A stretch of 64,000 bases of DNA from Streptomyces mirabilis (GTDB lineage: Bacteria > Actinomycetota > Actinomycetes > Streptomycetales > Streptomycetaceae), in the NCBI RefSeq assembly GCF_039503195.1, contig NZ_JBCJKP010000001.1:3906001-3970000 (forward strand), read 5' to 3'. Shown one piece after another: positions 8,103 through 17,003 of the stretch (the first letter of the stretch is position 1; each line of letters begins with the position of its first letter). A program made the translations under genes and the position numbers. The notes under the pieces were generated by a model. It was given only the letters and a program-made list of their open reading frames with translations, had not been told where the DNA came from and searched no databases.

Positions 8103-8140
8103 CGCCCCCGCCGCAGACGGATTCGTCTGCGGCGGGGGCG
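8103..8140. terminator. Perfect 17-bp stem-loop
   Basis: The left arm at 8103-8119 and right arm at 8124-8140 are perfectly complementary, with a four-base loop (GATT). This is the strongest hairpin in the window. It sits between the hypothetical gene and the csnR promoter and would insulate the csn operon from upstream transcription. It is symmetrical, so it could act in either direction. Confidence 0.75.
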
Positions 8141-8224
8141 GCTTCGCGCGTCTGGGGGAAGTCCGGGGCGAGGATGCGGACTCCGCCCCAGGTAACGACT
8201 CTGTTGCCTCGGGGGTGGTTTCTC

Positions 8225-8254
8225 TTGACGCCTCCGCGGCCCGCGGCCTACCTT
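8225..8254 (+). promoter_or_regulatory. Probable csnR promoter
   Basis: A -35 box TTGACG (8225-8230) and a -10-like TACCTT (8249-8254) are separated by 18 bases, as for the housekeeping sigma factor. The predicted transcript start would be near 8261, just before the operator. Confidence 0.6.
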
Positions 8255-8265
8255 CCTCCCACCAA

Positions 8266-8280
8266 TAGGAAACTTTCCTA
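8266..8280. promoter_or_regulatory. CsnR-type operator
   Basis: TAGGAAACTTTCCTA is a perfect odd-centred palindrome just after the predicted -10 box. From memory it matches the AGGAAA-S-TTTCCT operator described for the ROK repressor CsnR in front of chitosanase genes and csnR itself. Its position means that bound repressor would block elongation, giving autoregulation. Confidence 0.78.
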
Positions 8281-8350
8281 ACAATGATCTTGCAGTGGAC
8301 TTCCCCACGGCCACCCTGGGAAGCTGAGCGACTGGGCAGTTGAAAGGCAG

Positions 8351-9574
8351 GTGTCGACCAACATGGCAGGATCCGCCGGTACGCCGGGCACCCCGCGCGT
8401 CCTGCGCGCCATGAACGACCGCGCCGCCCTCGATCTGCTGCTCGCGCACGGACCGCTCTCGCGGACCAGGATCGGAAAGCTGACCGGGCTGTCCAAGCCC
8501 ACCGCCTCCCAGCTCCTCGCCCGGCTGGAGGCCGCCGGACTCGTGCTGGCCACCGGCACGAGCGAGGGGCGGCCGGGCCCCAACGCCCAGTTGTACGCCG
8601 TCAATCCGAGGGCCGCCCACGCGGCGGGCCTGGACGTCACGCCCGAGCGCATCCTCGCCGCCGTCGCCGATGTCACCGGCCGCACCGTGGGCGAGTACGA
8701 GCTGCCCACCCCGGGCCGGCACCCCGCGCAGCCCGTCGTACGCCAGGTCGCCGACGCCCTCGACGGCGCGGTGAAGGCGGCGGGGCTGGCCCGCGGCGAC
8801 GTCCACCGGCTCGTCATCGGTACACCCGGCGCCTTCGACCCCAACACCGGCCGCCTGCGGTACGCCTCCCACCTGCCCGGCTGGCACTCCCCCAGCCTCC
8901 TCGACGAGCTCGCGGCCGCGCTGCCGATGCCCGTCGAGTACGAGAACGACGTCAACCTGGTGGCCATCGCCGAGCAGCGGCTCGGCGCGGCGCGCGGACA
9001 CGAGGACTTCGTGCTGCTCTGGAACGAGGGCGGCCTCGGCGCCGCCCTCGTCCTCGGCGGCCGACTGCACCGCGGCTGGACCGGCGGTGCCGGCGAGGTC
9101 GGCTTCCTGCCCGTGCCCGGCGCACCCCTCGTACGCCAGGTGACCAAGGCCAACAGCGGTGGTTACCAGGAGCTGGCCGGCTCCCAGGCCATTCCCAAGC
9201 TCGCCCGCGAGCTGGGCATCCAGCCGGTGCCGACCGGGCCCTACGCCGAGGTCGCCGCCGCCCTCGTCGAACAGGCCGCCCGCATCAACGAGGGGCCGCA
9301 CCTGCGGCTCCTGGAGACGTACGCGACCGGTCTCGCCACCGGTCTCGCCTCACTCGTCTCCGTGCTCGACCCCGAACTCGTCGTGCTCAGCGGCGCCTCA
9401 CTCACCGCCGGCGGTGAACCGCTGCGCGTCCTGGTGCAGGCCGAACTGGAGGAGCTGGCCGCCTCCCGACCGCGTCTCGTGGTCGGCGACGTACACGAAC
9501 ACCCCGTGCTGCGCGGCGCGTTGGAGAGCGCGCTGGCGGCCACCCGCGACGAGGTCTTCGACACCTCCCGCTGA
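8351..9574 (+). CDS. csnR: ROK-family transcriptional repressor CsnR
   Basis: The product has 407 residues. An N-terminal winged-helix domain (about 20-75; SRTRIGKLTGLSKPTASQLL is the helix-turn-helix) is followed by a ROK sugar-kinase-like domain (VIGTPGAFDPNTG; NDVNLVAIAEQ; WTGGAGEVGF). The CxCGxxGC zinc cluster common in ROK proteins is absent. This family senses sugars or sugar oligomers; CsnR is known as the repressor of chitosan-degradation genes. It is the first gene of csnR-K, with its palindromic operator 70 bp upstream. GTG 8351 is taken as the start because of GAAAGG just upstream; ATG 8363 is an alternative. Confidence 0.87.
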   Translation: MSTNMAGSAGTPGTPRVLRAMNDRAALDLLLAHGPLSRTRIGKLTGLSKPTASQLLARLEAAGLVLATGTSEGRPGPNAQLYAVNPRAAHAAGLDVTPERILAAVADVTGRTVGEYELPTPGRHPAQPVVRQVADALDGAVKAAGLARGDVHRLVIGTPGAFDPNTGRLRYASHLPGWHSPSLLDELAAALPMPVEYENDVNLVAIAEQRLGAARGHEDFVLLWNEGGLGAALVLGGRLHRGWTGGAGEVGFLPVPGAPLVRQVTKANSGGYQELAGSQAIPKLARELGIQPVPTGPYAEVAAALVEQAARINEGPHLRLLETYATGLATGLASLVSVLDPELVVLSGASLTAGGEPLRVLVQAELEELAASRPRLVVGDVHEHPVLRGALESALAATRDEVFDTSR

Positions 9575-9657
9575 GTCCCACCCCTCGACCGACTCCCCGT
9601 CCCGCGAACCGTCCCGCGAACACCACCACCGCCGCCCTGCCGTAGGGAGACCCCGCC

Positions 9658-10995
9658 ATGCCCGGAATATCCAGGAAAGTCGCCACTGCTCTCGCCGCTT
9701 CCGCCTCGCTCGTCCTCCTCACCACCGCCTGTACCGGCCAGTCGTCCTCGGGCGCGAGCGACGACGCCTCCAAGGACACGACGATCAACTTCTGGCACGC
9801 CTGGAGCGCGCCCGGCGAGATCGCGGGCGTGAAGGCCCTGGTCGCGGGCTTCGAGAAGACGCACCCCAACATCCACGTCAACATCGTCGCCAACATGACC
9901 GACGACAAGATCAACCAGGCCCTGCGCTCCGGCGGCGACAAGGCTCCCGACGTGATCTCCTCGTTCACCACCAACAACGTGGGCAAGTTCTGCTCCTCCG
10001 GCGCCCTTGTCGATCTCAACCCCTTCTTCAAGAAGGCGGGAATCGACCCGGCGACGACCTTCCCGAAGGCGATGAACGAGTACACCCAGTTCGACGGCAA
10101 CCGCTGTACGGTTCCGCTGCTCGGTGACGCCTACGGCCTCTACTACAACAAGGACGCGTTCAAGAAGGCCGGGATCTCCAGCCCCCCGAAGACCTGGTCC
10201 GAATTCGAGGCGGACGCGAAGAAGCTCACCGTCTCCCAGGGCGACTCCTACTCCCAGCTGGGCTTCATGCCGAACTACCACGGCTGGGAGTCCACCACCG
10301 AGCACTACTTCGGCCAGTTCTCCCCGACGTACTTCGACAGCAGCGGCAAGTCGAACCTCGCCAAGGACCCCGCATTCACCGCCGGATTCACCCTCCAGAA
10401 GAAGCTCGTCGACGAACTCGGCGGCTACCAGAAGCTGGAGAAGTACCGCTCCAAGCTCGGTGACGAATGGGGCCCCAAGCACCCCTTCCACACCGGCCAG
10501 GTCGCCATGCAGCTGGACGGCGAATGGCGGCTCGGCATGGCCGAGGACGCCAAGCCGAACTTCGAGATCGGCGTCGCCCCGCTGCCCGTTCCCGACGACC
10601 AGGCCGACCAGTACGGCAAGGGCTACATCACCGGCACCATCGCGGGCATCGCGGCCACCAGCAAGAAGCAGAACGCGGCCTGGGAACTGGTCAAATACAT
10701 GACCACGGACACGGACGCGGTGGTCGGTTTCGCCAACGCCATTCACAACGTGCCCTCGACGCTGGCCGCGCTCAAGTCGCCGAAGCTGAAGTACGACCCG
10801 CGCTTCAAGACGTTCCTGGACATCGCCTCGAACCCGAACTCGACGACGACTCCCGCGTCCATCAACGGCGGCACCTACCTCGTGACGATCCAGCAGTTCG
10901 GATACGACTACGAGAGCGGCAAGGCGAAGGATCTGAAGGCGGGTCTGCAGACGACCGCCGCTCAGATCGACACGGACATCGCGCAGGCGAAGTAG
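9658..10995 (+). CDS. csnE: Chitosan-oligosaccharide ABC transporter, substrate-binding lipoprotein
   Basis: The product has 445 residues. It has a lipoprotein signal with lipobox LTTAC (Cys25), then a family-1 extracellular solute-binding fold. Typical segments are TINFWHAWSAPGEI, APDVISSFTTNNV, YGLYYNKDAFKKAG and the C-terminal ITGTIAGIAATSKKQNAAWE. GGGAG precedes ATG 9658. By synteny with csnR-K it binds glucosamine oligomers outside the membrane and hands them to CsnF/CsnG. Trp/Tyr-rich segments (NYHGWESTTEHYFG) fit a carbohydrate site. Specificity is inferred from context, not from residues. Confidence 0.88.
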   Translation: MPGISRKVATALAASASLVLLTTACTGQSSSGASDDASKDTTINFWHAWSAPGEIAGVKALVAGFEKTHPNIHVNIVANMTDDKINQALRSGGDKAPDVISSFTTNNVGKFCSSGALVDLNPFFKKAGIDPATTFPKAMNEYTQFDGNRCTVPLLGDAYGLYYNKDAFKKAGISSPPKTWSEFEADAKKLTVSQGDSYSQLGFMPNYHGWESTTEHYFGQFSPTYFDSSGKSNLAKDPAFTAGFTLQKKLVDELGGYQKLEKYRSKLGDEWGPKHPFHTGQVAMQLDGEWRLGMAEDAKPNFEIGVAPLPVPDDQADQYGKGYITGTIAGIAATSKKQNAAWELVKYMTTDTDAVVGFANAIHNVPSTLAALKSPKLKYDPRFKTFLDIASNPNSTTTPASINGGTYLVTIQQFGYDYESGKAKDLKAGLQTTAAQIDTDIAQAK

Positions 10996-11010
10996 CAGAC
11001 GGGCACGGAC

Positions 11011-11952
11011 ATGAGCACCGTCACACTCGCTTCGAAGCGGCGCCGATCGGCGCTGCGCACCCTCGCCTTCATGTCGCCGTGGCTGATCGGCTTCGCGGTC
11101 TTCTTCGCCTATCCGCTGCTGTCGACCGTCTATTTCTCGTTCATGCACTACGACGGCTTCAAACCGCCGACGTGGAGCGGGACCAAGAACTGGACCTACG
11201 TCTTCGAGCACTACCCGCTGTTCTGGCCCGCGCTGCGCAACACCCTGTGGCTGGTGCTGGTCATGGTCAGCCTGCGGGTCGTCTTCGGACTCGGCGTGGG
11301 CCTGCTGATCACGAAGATCAAGACGGGCACGGGCGTCTTCCGCACCTTCTTCTACCTCCCCTACCTCGCCCCGCCCGTCGCCGCGACGATGGCCTTCGCC
11401 TTCCTCCTCAACCCCGGTACGGGACCGGTCAACTCGCTCCTGGAGAAGGTCGGCATCCCGGCCCCCGGCTGGTTCAACGACCCCAGCTGGTCCAAGCCGG
11501 CCCTCACCCTGCTGGCCCTGTGGGGGATCGGCGACCTGATGGTCATCTTCATGGCCGCGCTGCTCGACGTGCCGACGGAGCAGTACGAGGCGGCGGAGCT
11601 GGACGGCGCCTCGGCCTGGCAGCGGTTCCGGTACGTCACGCTGCCCAACATCTCGCCGATCGTGATGTTCGCCGTGGTCACCGGCGTGATCCAGACCATG
11701 CAGTACTACACCCAGCCACTGATCGCCGGGAAGGTCGCCTCAGGCGTCATCCAGGGCGCCGGTACGCAGTTCGAGCCCGGCTACCCCGACAAGTCGACGC
11801 TCACCCTGCCGCAGCTCGTCTACAACCTCGGCTTCCAGCGCTTCGACTACGGCTCCGCCTGTGTGGTCGCGCTCGTGCTCTTCGCCCTGTCCATGGTGTT
11901 CACCGCGTTCCTGATGCGGCGCCGGGGCGGTCTCATCCAGGCAGGTGACTGA
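11011..11952 (+). CDS. csnF: Sugar ABC transporter permease (MalF type)
   Basis: The product has 313 residues and six transmembrane helices, the first near residues 20-45. The binding-protein-dependent permease signature (EAA loop) is clear: YEAAELDGASAWQRFRYVTL (about 192-211). The gene starts 15 bp after csnE and ends 5 bp before csnG, so the three are co-translated. It forms the transmembrane channel with CsnG. No ATPase gene is present in the operon; such Streptomyces sugar importers use the shared MsiK ATPase. Confidence 0.9.
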   Translation: MSTVTLASKRRRSALRTLAFMSPWLIGFAVFFAYPLLSTVYFSFMHYDGFKPPTWSGTKNWTYVFEHYPLFWPALRNTLWLVLVMVSLRVVFGLGVGLLITKIKTGTGVFRTFFYLPYLAPPVAATMAFAFLLNPGTGPVNSLLEKVGIPAPGWFNDPSWSKPALTLLALWGIGDLMVIFMAALLDVPTEQYEAAELDGASAWQRFRYVTLPNISPIVMFAVVTGVIQTMQYYTQPLIAGKVASGVIQGAGTQFEPGYPDKSTLTLPQLVYNLGFQRFDYGSACVVALVLFALSMVFTAFLMRRRGGLIQAGD

Positions 11953-11957
11953 CAGCC

Positions 11958-12851
11958 ATGACACAAGTACTCGACAAGCCCGTGGAGTTGCGGGCCCCGG
12001 TCTCGCCCGCCGAGCGCACCGCCCGTCGCAAGGCGCTCCTGGAGTGGGTCGCGATCCACGCCCTGGGCGTCGCCGCCGCCCTCTTCTTCGTCCTCCCCTT
12101 CGTCTTCGTCTTCCTGACCTCCCTGATGAGCGACTCGCAGGCACTCAGCCGCGACCTCATCCCGCACACCTGGGAGTGGGGCAACTACAAGAAGGTCTTC
12201 GACACCCCGGGCTTCCTCACCTGGTGGAAGAACACACTGCTGTACGCCGGTGCCGGCACCGTCCTGACGGTCGTGTCGTCGATCCCCGTCGCCTACGCCC
12301 TCGCCAAGTTCCGCTTCCGCGGCCGGAACCTGTCACTGATGCTGGTCATCTCGATGATGATGCTGCCGCCGCAGGTCGTCATCATCCCGATGTACCTCTT
12401 TTGGGCGAAACAGCTGGACCTGTCCGGCACGCTGTGGCCGCTGATCATCCCGATGGCCTTCGGCGACGCGTTCTCCATCTTCCTGCTCCGCCAGTTCCTG
12501 ATGACCATCCCGAACGAGTACCTCGACGCGGCGAAGGTCGACGGCTGCGGGGACCTGAAGACCCTGCTGAAGGTCGTCCTGCCGATGGCGAAGCCGGGGA
12601 TCGCAGCCGTGGGCCTCTTCCAGTTCTTCTACGCCTGGAACGACTACTTCGGCCCGCAGATCTACGCCTCCGAGAACCCCGGCGCCTGGACCCTCTCCTA
12701 CGGCCTGGAGTCGTTCAAGGGCGCGCACCACACCGACTGGAACCTCACCATGGCCGCGACCGTGCTGGTCATGGCCCCCGTGATCCTCGTGTTCTTCTTC
12801 GCACAGAAGGCGTTCGTCGAGGGCGTCACGCTCACCGGAGTGAAGGGTTGA
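11958..12851 (+). CDS. csnG: Sugar ABC transporter permease (MalG type)
   Basis: The product has 297 residues. Helix 1 is near 33-58, followed by five more. The EAA loop reads LDAAKVDGCGDLKTLLKVVL (about 191-210). The C-terminus (FVEGVTLTGVKG) is the hallmark end of MalG-type permeases. It is the second permease of the chitosan-oligosaccharide importer and lies directly upstream of csnH, with 5 bp between them. Confidence 0.9.
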   Translation: MTQVLDKPVELRAPVSPAERTARRKALLEWVAIHALGVAAALFFVLPFVFVFLTSLMSDSQALSRDLIPHTWEWGNYKKVFDTPGFLTWWKNTLLYAGAGTVLTVVSSIPVAYALAKFRFRGRNLSLMLVISMMMLPPQVVIIPMYLFWAKQLDLSGTLWPLIIPMAFGDAFSIFLLRQFLMTIPNEYLDAAKVDGCGDLKTLLKVVLPMAKPGIAAVGLFQFFYAWNDYFGPQIYASENPGAWTLSYGLESFKGAHHTDWNLTMAATVLVMAPVILVFFFAQKAFVEGVTLTGVKG

Positions 12852-12856
12852 CACAC

Positions 12857-14122
12857 ATGAAACTCACCGTGGTCGGCGGAGGGTCGACCTACACGCCCGA
12901 ACTCATCGACGGCTTCGCCCGGTTGCGGGACACCCTGCCGGTCGAGGAACTGGTCCTCGTCGACCCGGCCGCCGACCGCCTGGAGCTGGTGGGCGGCCTG
13001 GCACGACGCATCTTCGCCAAGCAGGAACACCCCGGCCGGATCGTCACGACCTCCGACCTGGACAAGGGGGTCGAAGGCGCCGACGCGGTCCTGCTCCAGC
13101 TGCGCGTCGGCGGCCAGGCGGCCCGCGAGCAGGACGAGACCTGGCCGCTGGAGTGCGGCTGCATCGGCCAGGAGACGACGGGCGCGGGCGGTCTGGCCAA
13201 AGCGCTGCGCACGGTGCCGGTGGTACTGGACATCGCGGAGCGCGTCCGCCGTACCAACCCCGCCGCCTGGATCATCGACTTCACCAACCCGGTCGGGATC
13301 GTGACGCGCGCACTGCTCCAGGCGGGCCACAGGACGGTCGGGCTGTGCAACGTGGCGATCGGCTTCCAGCGGAAGTTCGCCGGGATGCTCGGGGTCGCCC
13401 CCGTGGACGTCCATCTGGACCACGTGGGTCTCAACCACCTCAGCTGGGAGACCGGGGTGCGCCTCGGCGGCCCCGAGGGCGAGAACGTCCTGCCGAAGCT
13501 GCTGGCCGAACACGGCGACACGATCGCCGACGACCTGCGCCTGCCGCGCACCCTCGTGGACCGCCTGGGCGTGGTCCCCTCCTACTACCTGCGCTACTTC
13601 TACGCGCACGACGAGGTCGTACGAGAACTGCGGACGAAGCCGTCACGGGCGGCGGAGGTCGCGGCGATGGAGCGGGAGTTGCTGACGATGTACGGCGATC
13701 CGGCGCTCGACGAGAAGCCGGAGCTGCTCGCCAAGCGGGGCGGCGCGTACTACTCCGAGGCGGCCGTCGACCTCGCCGCCGCGCTGCTCGGCGGGAGCGG
13801 CAGCCCCTATCAGGTGGTCAACACCTACAACAAGGGCACCTTGCCCTTCCTCCCGGACGACGCGGTGATCGAGGTGCAGGCGGCCGTCGGTCCGCACGGC
13901 CCGACACCACTGCCGGTCCTGCCGGTCGACCCCCTGTACGCGGGGCTCATGGCGGCCGTGACGTCCTACGAGGACCTGGCCCTGGAAGCCGCTCTGCGCG
14001 GTGGCCGCGACCGGGTCTTCCGGACCCTCCTCGCCCACCCCCTCATCGGCCAGTACGAGTACGCCGACGCCCTGACCGACCAACTGATCGCGCACAACCG
14101 GGAGCACCTCGCGTGGGCATGA
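12857..14122 (+). CDS. csnH: Glycoside hydrolase family 4 enzyme (6-phospho-beta-glucosidase type)
   Basis: The product has 421 residues from ATG 12857. The N-terminal NAD-binding site is VVGGGSTYTPELIDGFARL. Further GH4 features are the LLQLRVGGQAARE strand, CGCIGQETTG, IDFTNPVGIVTRALL, the metal-ligand segment VGLCNV, and LNHLSW. GH4 enzymes use NAD+ and a divalent metal and cleave through redox chemistry at C3, usually on 6-phospho-glycosides. In this operon the substrate is probably a (phosphorylated) glucosamine oligomer brought in by CsnEFG. The open frame extends far upstream, but only this ATG fits the family. Confidence 0.88.
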   Translation: MKLTVVGGGSTYTPELIDGFARLRDTLPVEELVLVDPAADRLELVGGLARRIFAKQEHPGRIVTTSDLDKGVEGADAVLLQLRVGGQAAREQDETWPLECGCIGQETTGAGGLAKALRTVPVVLDIAERVRRTNPAAWIIDFTNPVGIVTRALLQAGHRTVGLCNVAIGFQRKFAGMLGVAPVDVHLDHVGLNHLSWETGVRLGGPEGENVLPKLLAEHGDTIADDLRLPRTLVDRLGVVPSYYLRYFYAHDEVVRELRTKPSRAAEVAAMERELLTMYGDPALDEKPELLAKRGGAYYSEAAVDLAAALLGGSGSPYQVVNTYNKGTLPFLPDDAVIEVQAAVGPHGPTPLPVLPVDPLYAGLMAAVTSYEDLALEAALRGGRDRVFRTLLAHPLIGQYEYADALTDQLIAHNREHLAWA

Positions 14123-15132
14123 CGTCATCCGGACCCGGCGCCGGGACGGCCGCCGGATCCGACCCGGCGGGCATGGTCCTGGCCATCGACGCGGGGAACA
14201 GCAAGACCGACGTCGCGGTCGTGTCCGTGGACGGACGGGTGGTCGGGGCCGCGCGCGGCGGGGGATTCCGGCCGCCGGTGGTCGGGGTCGCCACGGCCGT
14301 GGACACCGTGGGCGAGGCCGTCGCCCGCGCCTTCGCCGAGGCGGGCGTCGACTCCGTGGCCCATGTCTCGGCCTGTCTCGCCAACGCCGATCTTCCCGTG
14401 GAGGAGGAGCAGTTGGCGGTCGCGCTGCACGCGCGCGCGTGGGGCACGAGCGTGGAGGTGCGCAACGACACGTTCGCGATCCTGCGCGCCGGGATAGCGG
14501 AGCCGCGTGGGGTCGCCGTCGTGTGCGGCGCGGGTATCAACTGCGTCGGCATGCGTCCCGACGGCCGCACCGCCCGTTTCCCGGCGCTCGGTCGGATCTC
14601 CGGTGACTGGGGCGGTGGTTGGGGCCTGGCGGAGGAGGCCCTGTGGTACGCGGCCCGCGCGGAGGACGGCCGGGGCGGGCCCACGGCCCTGGCCCACACC
14701 CTTCCGGCCCACTTCGGTCTGTCCTCCATGTACGCCCTGATCGAGGCGCTGCACCTGGAGCACATCGAGCACGACCGCCGGCATGAACTGACCCCGGTGC
14801 TGTTCGCGACGGCGGCGGAGGGTGATGAGGTCGCTCGCGCTCTCGTGGACCGGCTCGCGGACGAGGTCGTCGCGATGGCCACGGTCGCTCTGACCCGCCT
14901 CGACCTCCTCACCGAGGAGACCCCCGTCCTCCTCGGGGGTGGTGTCCTTGCCGCCCGCCATCCCCAACTCGACGACCGGATCCGCGAGCTCCTGTCGGCC
15001 CAGGCCCCCAAGGCGGTCCCCCAGGTGATCTCGTCCCGCCCCGTGCTGGGCGCCGCCCTCCTGGGCCTGGACCACGTCCACGCCCCCACCGAGGTCCACA
15101 CCCGCGTACGGGCCTTCTACGAGGGAGGTTGA
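14119..15132 (+). CDS. csnK: BadF/BadG-type sugar kinase (N-acetylglucosamine kinase-like)
   Basis: The product has 337 residues from ATG 14119, which overlaps the csnH stop (ATGA). The ASKHA fold is clear: phosphate-1 motif VLAIDAGNSKTDVAVV, then VRNDTFAIL, then AVVCGAGINCVG and GRISGDWGGGWGL, then PVLLGGGVLA for adenosine. Family members phosphorylate glucosamine or N-acetylglucosamine with ATP. It is the last csn gene, and would feed the released sugar into amino-sugar metabolism. A repeated intergenic element follows the stop. Confidence 0.86.
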   Translation: MTSSGPGAGTAAGSDPAGMVLAIDAGNSKTDVAVVSVDGRVVGAARGGGFRPPVVGVATAVDTVGEAVARAFAEAGVDSVAHVSACLANADLPVEEEQLAVALHARAWGTSVEVRNDTFAILRAGIAEPRGVAVVCGAGINCVGMRPDGRTARFPALGRISGDWGGGWGLAEEALWYAARAEDGRGGPTALAHTLPAHFGLSSMYALIEALHLEHIEHDRRHELTPVLFATAAEGDEVARALVDRLADEVVAMATVALTRLDLLTEETPVLLGGGVLAARHPQLDDRIRELLSAQAPKAVPQVISSRPVLGAALLGLDHVHAPTEVHTRVRAFYEGG

Positions 15133-15219
15133 GGGGCCTCGTCCTCGAACGCCGGACGACCCCAGGCTTTCAGGGGCGCGGGGAACCGCGCGACCGGCCC
15201 CCACCGGCCCGCACCCGAA
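15133..15219 (+). repeat. Streptomyces-type interspersed intergenic element
   Basis: The stretch with GGGGCCTCGTCCTCGAACGC, then TTTCAGGGGCGCGGGGAAC, then CGCGCGACCGGCCC is a sequence I recognise as a family repeated many times in Streptomyces intergenic regions. It follows the csnK stop at once. Copy number elsewhere cannot be seen here. Confidence 0.5.
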
Positions 15220-15454
15220 AAGACCACCCCTCGCACATACCCCGCGTACCGGCGCATTCGAAAGGGAACCGAACACACACCGGCCGCGTATTCATGGTCA
15301 AGGGGGGTGGCGCGGAGCGCCGCGGTCGCGCTGCCGTCCGAACGGGCCACCGCTGTACGAAGGATGGGCTGCAATCCGAACAAGATCGAGTCAAGGCCTG
15401 TGCGGATGTCAGTCCCGGCGGCGATACTTGCGGCCGTGCACCTCTTTTCGTGCT

Positions 15455-15507
15455 CCCGCGTACGCGGGGGAGGTGACCGACGGATGACCATGGGGGAGGT
15501 CAAGTGA
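15455..15507 (+). promoter_or_regulatory. Leader of the signalling operon: palindrome and 7-codon ORF
   Basis: CCCGCGTACGCGGG (15455-15468) is a perfect 14-bp palindrome. GGAGGTGA then precedes ATG 15484, which opens a seven-codon frame (MTMGEVK) whose TGA (15505-15507) overlaps the GTG start of the next gene. The spacer from 15220 to here has no other feature I can support. Confidence 0.35.
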
Positions 15508-17003
15508 CACAGCCGCCGAAGGGCACGGCGCCACCGGGGCAGCCGGCCACGCCCACGATGCCGGCCGTCCCGCCGCAGTCCGGCGCGACAGCGGCCCAGT
15601 ACGGCGCGACAGCGACGGCGCCGCGGTCCGGGCCCGCCTCGCCGCCGGGCAGACCCGCCACGCCCGACACCGCCCCCGCACGCCGCACCGCCTGGGCGGA
15701 GGGGGTGGACCGCCTGCGTGCCGCGGCGACGACGGAACCGGGCCGGCTGCGCCTCATCGGCGCCGTCCTCGCCCTCCTGGTCATCGCGTTCGGCACGGTC
15801 ACCGCCTGGCAGATGACCGAACGTTCGAGCGCGGCGGACGACGTGCTGCACAGCAGCCAGCCCCTGAGCGCCGGCGCCGCGGACATCTACCGTTCGCTCG
15901 CGGACGCCAACACCGCGGCCTCCAGCGGCTTCCTCGCGGGCGGCCAGGAGAGCGCGGACACCCGCGACCGGTACGAGAAGGACATCCGGACGGCCGCGCA
16001 GGGGCTCATCACCGCCGCCGCCAACTCCGATCCGGGATCCCCGTCCACGGACACGATCGCCAAACTCAACAAGCTGCTGCCGGAGTACAAGGGCCTGATC
16101 GAGCGGGCCCGCGCCAACAACCGGCAGGGCTACCCGCTCGGCGGCGCCTACCTGCGGTACGCGAACGAGAAGATGCAGCAGCAGATGCTCCCCGCGGCCG
16201 AGGATCTCTACAAGCGGGAGAACGCCCGGCTGAGCGCCGACTACGCCGACGCGAAGCCCTACCCGTGGGCCGCGATCGGTCTCGGCGTCCTCGCGCTCGG
16301 CGGGCTCGTCTGGGCCCAGCGACGCCACTACCGCCGTACGAACCGGGTGTTGAACCAGGGACTGGTCGCCGCCACGGCCGCCTCCGCGGTGGTGCTGCTC
16401 TGGCTGGTGGTCGGACACAGCGTGGCCCGGGCCGGGCTGAACTCCTCGTACGAACACGGGGTCCGCTCGCTGAACGTGCTGCACGACGCCCGGATCGCCT
16501 CCCTGAAGGCGCGCGGCAACGAGAACCTCACACTGGTCAGTCGGGGCGCGGAGACCAAGCAGGTGTCCGCGACGGAGGTCATGGACCTCTACGACTACGA
16601 CTTCCAGCAGGACATGAAGACCCTCACCAAGGGCCTGGCGCTGGCCGAGGGCCTCGCCGACGACACGGCGGGCAAGAAGCCCGTCGCGGCCGCGACGGCC
16701 AACATGAAGGTCTGGAAGTCCCGCCACCAGGAGGCCCGCACGGCCGACGACTCGGGCGACTACCAGGGCGCTTTGAACAAGGTGATCGGTTCGGCGGCCG
16801 ACAAGCCGACCGGTGAGTGCTTCGACGGCGTGGACACCAACCTCGCGGCGGCGCTGACGCACGAGGAGACTGAGTTCAAGCAGGCGGCGGGCAACGGCCG
16901 GGACGCGATGAGCGGGCTCCCCGCGGGCGCGGGCGTCCTCGCGGCGCTGGCCGCGGCGGGCGCCCTGCTGGGCATCGGACGCAGGCTTTCGGAGTACCGG
17001 TGA
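15504..17003 (+). CDS. glnX: GlnX-like four-helix membrane sensor protein
   Basis: The product has 499 residues. The cytoplasmic N-terminus is disordered (Pro/Ala/Thr, 1-65). Transmembrane helices lie near 84-101, 252-270, 284-306 and 473-491. Two helical extracytoplasmic domains (about 105-250 and 310-470) separate them. This is the layout of GlnX, which in mycobacteria and corynebacteria passes the state of the extracellular amino-acid sensor GlnH to the kinase PknG. The assignment rests on topology plus the gene neighbours; sequence identity was not tested. The GTG start has GGGGGAGG six bases upstream. Its stop overlaps the next start. Confidence 0.75.
   Translation: MTQPPKGTAPPGQPATPTMPAVPPQSGATAAQYGATATAPRSGPASPPGRPATPDTAPARRTAWAEGVDRLRAAATTEPGRLRLIGAVLALLVIAFGTVTAWQMTERSSAADDVLHSSQPLSAGAADIYRSLADANTAASSGFLAGGQESADTRDRYEKDIRTAAQGLITAAANSDPGSPSTDTIAKLNKLLPEYKGLIERARANNRQGYPLGGAYLRYANEKMQQQMLPAAEDLYKRENARLSADYADAKPYPWAAIGLGVLALGGLVWAQRRHYRRTNRVLNQGLVAATAASAVVLLWLVVGHSVARAGLNSSYEHGVRSLNVLHDARIASLKARGNENLTLVSRGAETKQVSATEVMDLYDYDFQQDMKTLTKGLALAEGLADDTAGKKPVAAATANMKVWKSRHQEARTADDSGDYQGALNKVIGSAADKPTGECFDGVDTNLAAALTHEETEFKQAAGNGRDAMSGLPAGAGVLAALAAAGALLGIGRRLSEYR

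Noticed and set aside
9241..11211. Long minus-strand open frame (656 codons) opposite csnR-csnE-csnF
   Set aside because: It spans several real plus-strand genes and their junctions, has no family motif, and its composition mirrors reverse codons of those genes.
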